Origin: an uncultured Calothrix sp.
GTDB taxonomy: Bacteria; Cyanobacteriota; Cyanobacteriia; Cyanobacteriales; Nostocaceae
NCBI GenBank assembly: GCA_937884685.1
Contig: CAKZYM010000557.1
Span: 1 to 8,529, forward strand
DNA length: 8,529 bases
Reading direction: 5' to 3'
The translations under genes were made by a program, and so were the position numbers. Every line of letters begins with the position of its first letter. Position 1 is the first letter of the stretch. Below the pieces are notes generated by a model. That model had not been told where the DNA came from and made no database searches. It saw nothing but the letters and a program-made list of their open reading frames with translations. This document shows positions 6,137-8,529 of the stretch, one piece after another.

Positions 6137-6178
6137 AATCTAAAATCCAAAATCTAAAATCTAAAATCCAAAATCCCT
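6137..6178 (+). repeat. Heptamer short tandem repeat tract (6 units) abutting the VWA start codon
   Basis: Six 7-bp units: AATCTAA, AATCCAA, AATCTAA, AATCTAA, AATCCAA, AATCCCT. The tract ends exactly before the ATG at 6179, as at the NADAR gene. Two more units (6074-6087) lie beyond the hairpin in the same 7-bp register. No Shine-Dalgarno site is present. Confidence 0.9.
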
Positions 6179-7324
6179 ATGACCCAAAATTCAGATGACG
6201 AACGTTTGCGACGCTGGAGACTCATTCTCGGTAGTAAAAAAGCTGATGGTACCGGCTGTAAATTAACTGGTGCTGATGCCAAAATTGATAAATCCTTAGA
6301 TGCTTTATACGATTCCGAACGCTCCGGTGGTTTGGGTAGTTCATCACCAAAAGTTTCTCGCTGGTTGGGTGATATCCGGACTTACTTCCCTTCATCGGTA
6401 GTCAAAGTAATGCAGCAAGATGCGCTCGAACGACTCAACCTGCGTCAAATGTTGCTGCAACCAGAAATGTTGTCAGCAGTAGAACCAGACGTACATTTGG
6501 TTGCAAATTTGCTTTCTCTGAGCAATATTATGCCAGAAAAAACCAAAGATACAGCCCGTCAAGTAGTGCGAGGTGTGGTTGAAGAATTGCAGCGAAAACT
6601 GACCAATCCCACCCAGCAAGCGGTAATGGGAAGTCTAAATCGCGCTATTCGTAACCGTCGTCCCCGTCATCACGAAATTGATTGGAATCGTACTATTCGC
6701 GCTAATCTAAAACATTACCAACCCGAATACCGAACTATTATCCCCGAAGTTCGTATTGGTTACGGACGCAAACGCAGCAATTTACGCAATATCATACTTT
6801 GCATTGACCAAAGCGGTTCAATGGCAACTTCCGTAGTTTACGCTGGAATTTTTGGAGCGGTTCTAGCCTCGTTACCTGCAATTCAAACCCGGATAGTTGT
6901 CTTCGATACCGCAGTTGCGGATTTAACCGATGAAGCACAAGACCCGGTGGATTTACTGTTTGGTACTCAGTTGGGTGGTGGAACGGATATCAATCAAGCA
7001 CTAGCTTACTGTCAAAATTTTATTCAGCAACCATCAGATACGATTTTAGTATTAATTAGCGATTTGTATGAAGGTGGAAATCGTCAGCAGATGTTAAAAC
7101 GGATGGCTGCAATTATTGGTTCTGGAGTGCAGCTAGTGACACTGCTTGCTCTGAATGACGAAGGCGCACCAATGTACGACCATAGAATAGCAGAGGAATT
7201 AGGTAAAATGGGTAGTCCCGCTTTTGCTTGTAGTCCCGATAAATTTCCCGATTTAATGGCAGCAGCAATTCAGAAACAGGATATTAGTCAGTGGGCTGCT
7301 GCGAATGATATTGTGACGACATGA
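6179..7324 (+). CDS. VWA-domain protein with complete MIDAS (CoxE/YehP-like)
   Basis: This 381-residue cytosolic protein has no signal peptide or membrane helix. The N-terminal half (about 1-195) is helical and basic near its end (RAIRNRRPRHHEIDWNRTIRANLKHY, 156-180), typical of VWA proteins that partner MoxR-class AAA+ ATPases. The VWA domain begins near 202 (NLRNIILCIDQSGSM). The metal site is complete: DQSGS at 210-214, Thr269 in GGGTD, and Asp295 in LISD. Such proteins resemble E. coli YehP and are thought to act as Mg-dependent adaptors between an ATPase and its target, as in chelatase or CbbQO systems; that is family knowledge, and no target is known. The ATPase and SWIM partners are not in the window. 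The start codon follows a heptamer tract directly, with no Shine-Dalgarno site. An N-terminal SDDERLRRWRLILGS start fits the family. Confidence 0.9.
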   Translation: MTQNSDDERLRRWRLILGSKKADGTGCKLTGADAKIDKSLDALYDSERSGGLGSSSPKVSRWLGDIRTYFPSSVVKVMQQDALERLNLRQMLLQPEMLSAVEPDVHLVANLLSLSNIMPEKTKDTARQVVRGVVEELQRKLTNPTQQAVMGSLNRAIRNRRPRHHEIDWNRTIRANLKHYQPEYRTIIPEVRIGYGRKRSNLRNIILCIDQSGSMATSVVYAGIFGAVLASLPAIQTRIVVFDTAVADLTDEAQDPVDLLFGTQLGGGTDINQALAYCQNFIQQPSDTILVLISDLYEGGNRQQMLKRMAAIIGSGVQLVTLLALNDEGAPMYDHRIAEELGKMGSPAFACSPDKFPDLMAAAIQKQDISQWAAANDIVTT

Positions 7325-7384
7325 GGGAATAAGGAGTGAAGAGTAGCGAGTAGCAAGTAAAGAATTTATTTCTCCTTATTTCCC
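7325..7384. terminator. Inverted repeat between the convergent VWA and hypothetical genes
   Basis: GGGAATAAGGAG (7325-7336), immediately after the VWA stop, pairs with CTCCTTATTTCCC (7372-7384) with one bulged T and a 35-nt loop. The loop contains GAGTAGC twice in tandem (7341-7354). No T-run follows on either strand. The pairing would suit a bidirectional transcript end or an intergenic repeat element. Confidence 0.45.
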
Positions 7385-7392
7385 TACTACCT

Positions 7393-7989
7393 TTATTGAT
7401 TTTGAGTTGGCAATGAATCGTTATTAACCGTTATATTTTCATCTGGGGCAATACAAAAATGACTAGATGACCAATTTTTGCGTTCATTTTGAATTGAATT
7501 ATTAGCAGAAGTTTCACTATATTTTTGAGTCATGTAGCGGTAATGTTCCTCCGTTTCCCAAACATGAATATATTTTTTAACGAGTTTTGGTTGATTATCG
7601 GCTGCAATAATTTCTTGTTCTACTTCAGCTTCGTGATATTGGTATTCGCTATTTTCTACTTTTTTTGGATTTACTTGTATAACTCTAAAACTTTTTATTT
7701 TACCTTGTGGATAATTACTATATTTTCGAGGATTGCAAAATAATTTTTTCGCTGTAACCTTATCTTCGGCAACAACTGATTTGAAATATAATTCCGCTAT
7801 TACATGTGGAAGTGTTTTACCTTCTCTTATAATTTCAGTGAAATATTTTGCAGTGTGAATAGTATTTATAATTTCCCATAAAGCACCTATCGTGACAAGT
7901 ATGCACAAGAAAAGCATGAACTTCTTCATGGAAATAGACCGACTAGCATTTGATTTTTTATTCTCAATATCTGAATCATCTTGGGACAT
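7393..7989 (-). CDS. Hypothetical membrane-anchored protein (198 aa)
   Basis: I do not recognise this protein. It has a short polar, charged N-terminus (1-20), then MKKFMLFLCILVTIGALWEIINTI (21-44), one membrane segment or uncleaved signal anchor. A soluble domain follows (about 45-160), beginning with a helical VIAELYFKSVVAEDKVTAKKLF and then alternating strands (KIKSFRVIQVNPKKV, EYQYHEAEVEQEII, KLVKKYIHVWETEEHYRYM). That helix-then-sheet pattern recalls NTF2-like/DUF4878-type extracytoplasmic domains; this is a guess from shape. The tail (160-198) is polar and probably disordered. The ATG at 7989 has only a weak AAGAA upstream; Met21 (7929) is an alternative start that would place the lysines directly before the membrane segment. 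Codon use is AT-rich but not out of line with the neighbours. Confidence 0.65.
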   Translation of the reverse strand: MSQDDSDIENKKSNASRSISMKKFMLFLCILVTIGALWEIINTIHTAKYFTEIIREGKTLPHVIAELYFKSVVAEDKVTAKKLFCNPRKYSNYPQGKIKSFRVIQVNPKKVENSEYQYHEAEVEQEIIAADNQPKLVKKYIHVWETEEHYRYMTQKYSETSANNSIQNERKNWSSSHFCIAPDENITVNNDSLPTQNQ

Positions 7990-8066
7990 TTTCTTATTTT
8001 TAAAAATTATAAATTAATTAATATATCTTCGATACTCTCTAATATATAACTAATTTGTCATCAGAG

Positions 8067-8107
8067 AATTTACTTAAAGGTATAAATCAAAATTATTTGA
8101 GTAAATT
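8067..8107. repeat. 12-bp inverted repeat upstream of the hypothetical gene
   Basis: AATTTACTTAAA (8067-8078) pairs with TTTGAGTAAATT (8096-8107) over 12 bp with a single wobble and a 17-nt loop. It lies about 80 bp upstream of the start at 7989. Confidence 0.45.
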
Positions 8108-8173
8108 ATAGTAATTGAAAAGACTAGATTTTATTATTTATATTCGCAATTAAAACTTTCCTTTATCTGTCAT

Positions 8174-8360
8174 CAAATAAATATTATTTAACCTATATTT
8201 TCGTCTATTTATGGTTTAGCTTAAGAATTTAAAAGCACGATATTAATACAGAGCGAAAACACATATGCAAACAAATAGCAATTAAACTTAAGAAATATGT
8301 TTTTAATCATTAGTTAGAATACAAATAAATATTAAGGCTGATATCGTGTAACCTATATTT
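8174..8360 (+). repeat. Composite two-block direct repeat with variable insert
   Basis: CAAATAAATATTA occurs at 8174-8186 and 8322-8334. TAACCTATATTT follows each, at 8189-8200 and 8349-8360. The blocks are separated by 2 bp in the first copy and 14 bp in the second, so the copies differ by a 12-bp insertion or deletion. Confidence 0.6.
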
Positions 8361-8440
8361 ATCAGATAGCTATAGCTAAACTAACAATTGATAATTAAAA
8401 TCTTTATTCGCTTTATTAATTTTAGGGAATCTTAAAAAAT

Positions 8441-8529
8441 ATGAAAGTCTATAAATCCTTTACCAGATTACTAGTCTACGACTGGAAAGCCTGTGTTTCT
8501 TTTTATAAAGACATTATGGAATTTGAACC
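8441..8529 (+). CDS. VOC/glyoxalase-fold protein, N-terminal fragment (runs off right edge)
   Basis: Only 29 codons are present: MKVYKSFTRLLVYDWKACVS, then FYKDIMEFE. This is the usual opening of a vicinal-oxygen-chelate superfamily protein (glyoxalase, bleomycin resistance, dioxygenase), with first beta strand TRLLVYDW and helix ACVSFYKDIMEFE. Members form beta-alpha-beta-beta-beta modules that bind a metal and act on or bind small molecules; the subfamily cannot be told from this part. The ATG at 8441 has AGGGAA (8424-8429) 11 nt upstream, somewhat far but the only Shine-Dalgarno candidate. The 451-bp spacer before it suggests its own promoter. Confidence 0.75.
   Translation, partial: MKVYKSFTRLLVYDWKACVSFYKDIMEFE

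Larger units (their letters stand above)
5485..6178. other. 694-bp AT-rich divergent intergenic region
   Basis: This region separates the start of the minus-strand stress block from the start of the VWA gene. I find no convincing coding frame. It holds imperfect direct repeats (5501-5559), an inverted repeat (5556-5596), an A/T-only hairpin (5764-5781), a pair of 18-bp direct repeats (5950-6000), a TATAAT (6071-6076) and the hairpin-plus-heptamer element before the VWA gene. The rest is AT-rich with no structure I can name. Its length leaves room for two independent promoters and possibly a small RNA. Confidence 0.6.
7990..8440. other. 451-bp AT-rich intergenic region
   Basis: This region lies between the divergent hypothetical gene and the VOC gene. 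I see no coding frame and no RNA gene. It contains a long inverted repeat (8067-8107) and two related composite segments (8174-8200 and 8322-8360). The remainder is A/T-rich with no clear promoter consensus. Confidence 0.6.

Noticed and set aside
1919..6178. Heptamer tracts as a CRISPR array
   Set aside because: The units are 7 bp, contiguous and without spacers; no cas genes are present.
7525..7743. Plus-strand 72-codon hydrophobic open frame
   Set aside because: It is antisense to the 7393-7989 gene, and Phe/Ile richness is expected from the complement of AT-rich DNA.

Overview
The window looks like chromosomal DNA of a filamentous, probably heterocyst-forming cyanobacterium. The evidence is AT-rich spacers, tracts of the heptamer AATCCAA/AATCTAA (the short repeat typical of Nostocales-type cyanobacteria), one HIP1 octamer (GCGATCGC, 5159-5166), and an AvaK-type stress protein, a family first named from akinetes of Anabaena variabilis. 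No tRNA, rRNA, CRISPR array or transposase gene is visible.

Layout. (1) 2-1814, plus strand: a DUF5682-family gene that runs off the left edge and is broken. Its two halves lie in different frames, and a conserved internal stretch seems to be missing at about 515-557. (2) 1947-2378, plus: a NADAR/YbiA-like protein of NAD/ADP-ribose-related chemistry. (3) 2396-5484, minus: four consecutive genes transcribed leftward from about 5.5 kb, namely an AvaK/YsnF-type general stress protein, a BON-domain envelope protein, a DUF421/YetF-like membrane protein and a di-iron fatty acid hydroxylase/sterol desaturase-type membrane enzyme. Each of the three gaps between them holds an inverted repeat; one looks like an intrinsic terminator. 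(4) 5485-6178: a long AT-rich divergent spacer with direct repeats, a strong hairpin and a heptamer tract. (5) 6179-7324, plus: a VWA-domain protein with a complete MIDAS. (6) 7393-7989, minus: an unrecognised small membrane-anchored protein. (7) 7990-8440: an AT-rich spacer with a duplicated composite segment. (8) 8441 to the right edge, plus: the start of a VOC/glyoxalase-fold protein.

How the genes may work together. DUF5682 and this type of VWA protein are known partners of a MoxR-class AAA+ ATPase and a SWIM zinc-finger protein (the E. coli yehLMPQ-type cluster). Here the two recognisable members flank a reversed block of envelope and stress genes, and one is damaged. This looks like a rearranged and perhaps decaying ATPase-VWA system. 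NADAR sits between its parts. The same heptamer repeat lies inside the DUF5682 gene and ends exactly at the start codons of NADAR and VWA, linking the three plus-strand genes at the DNA level.
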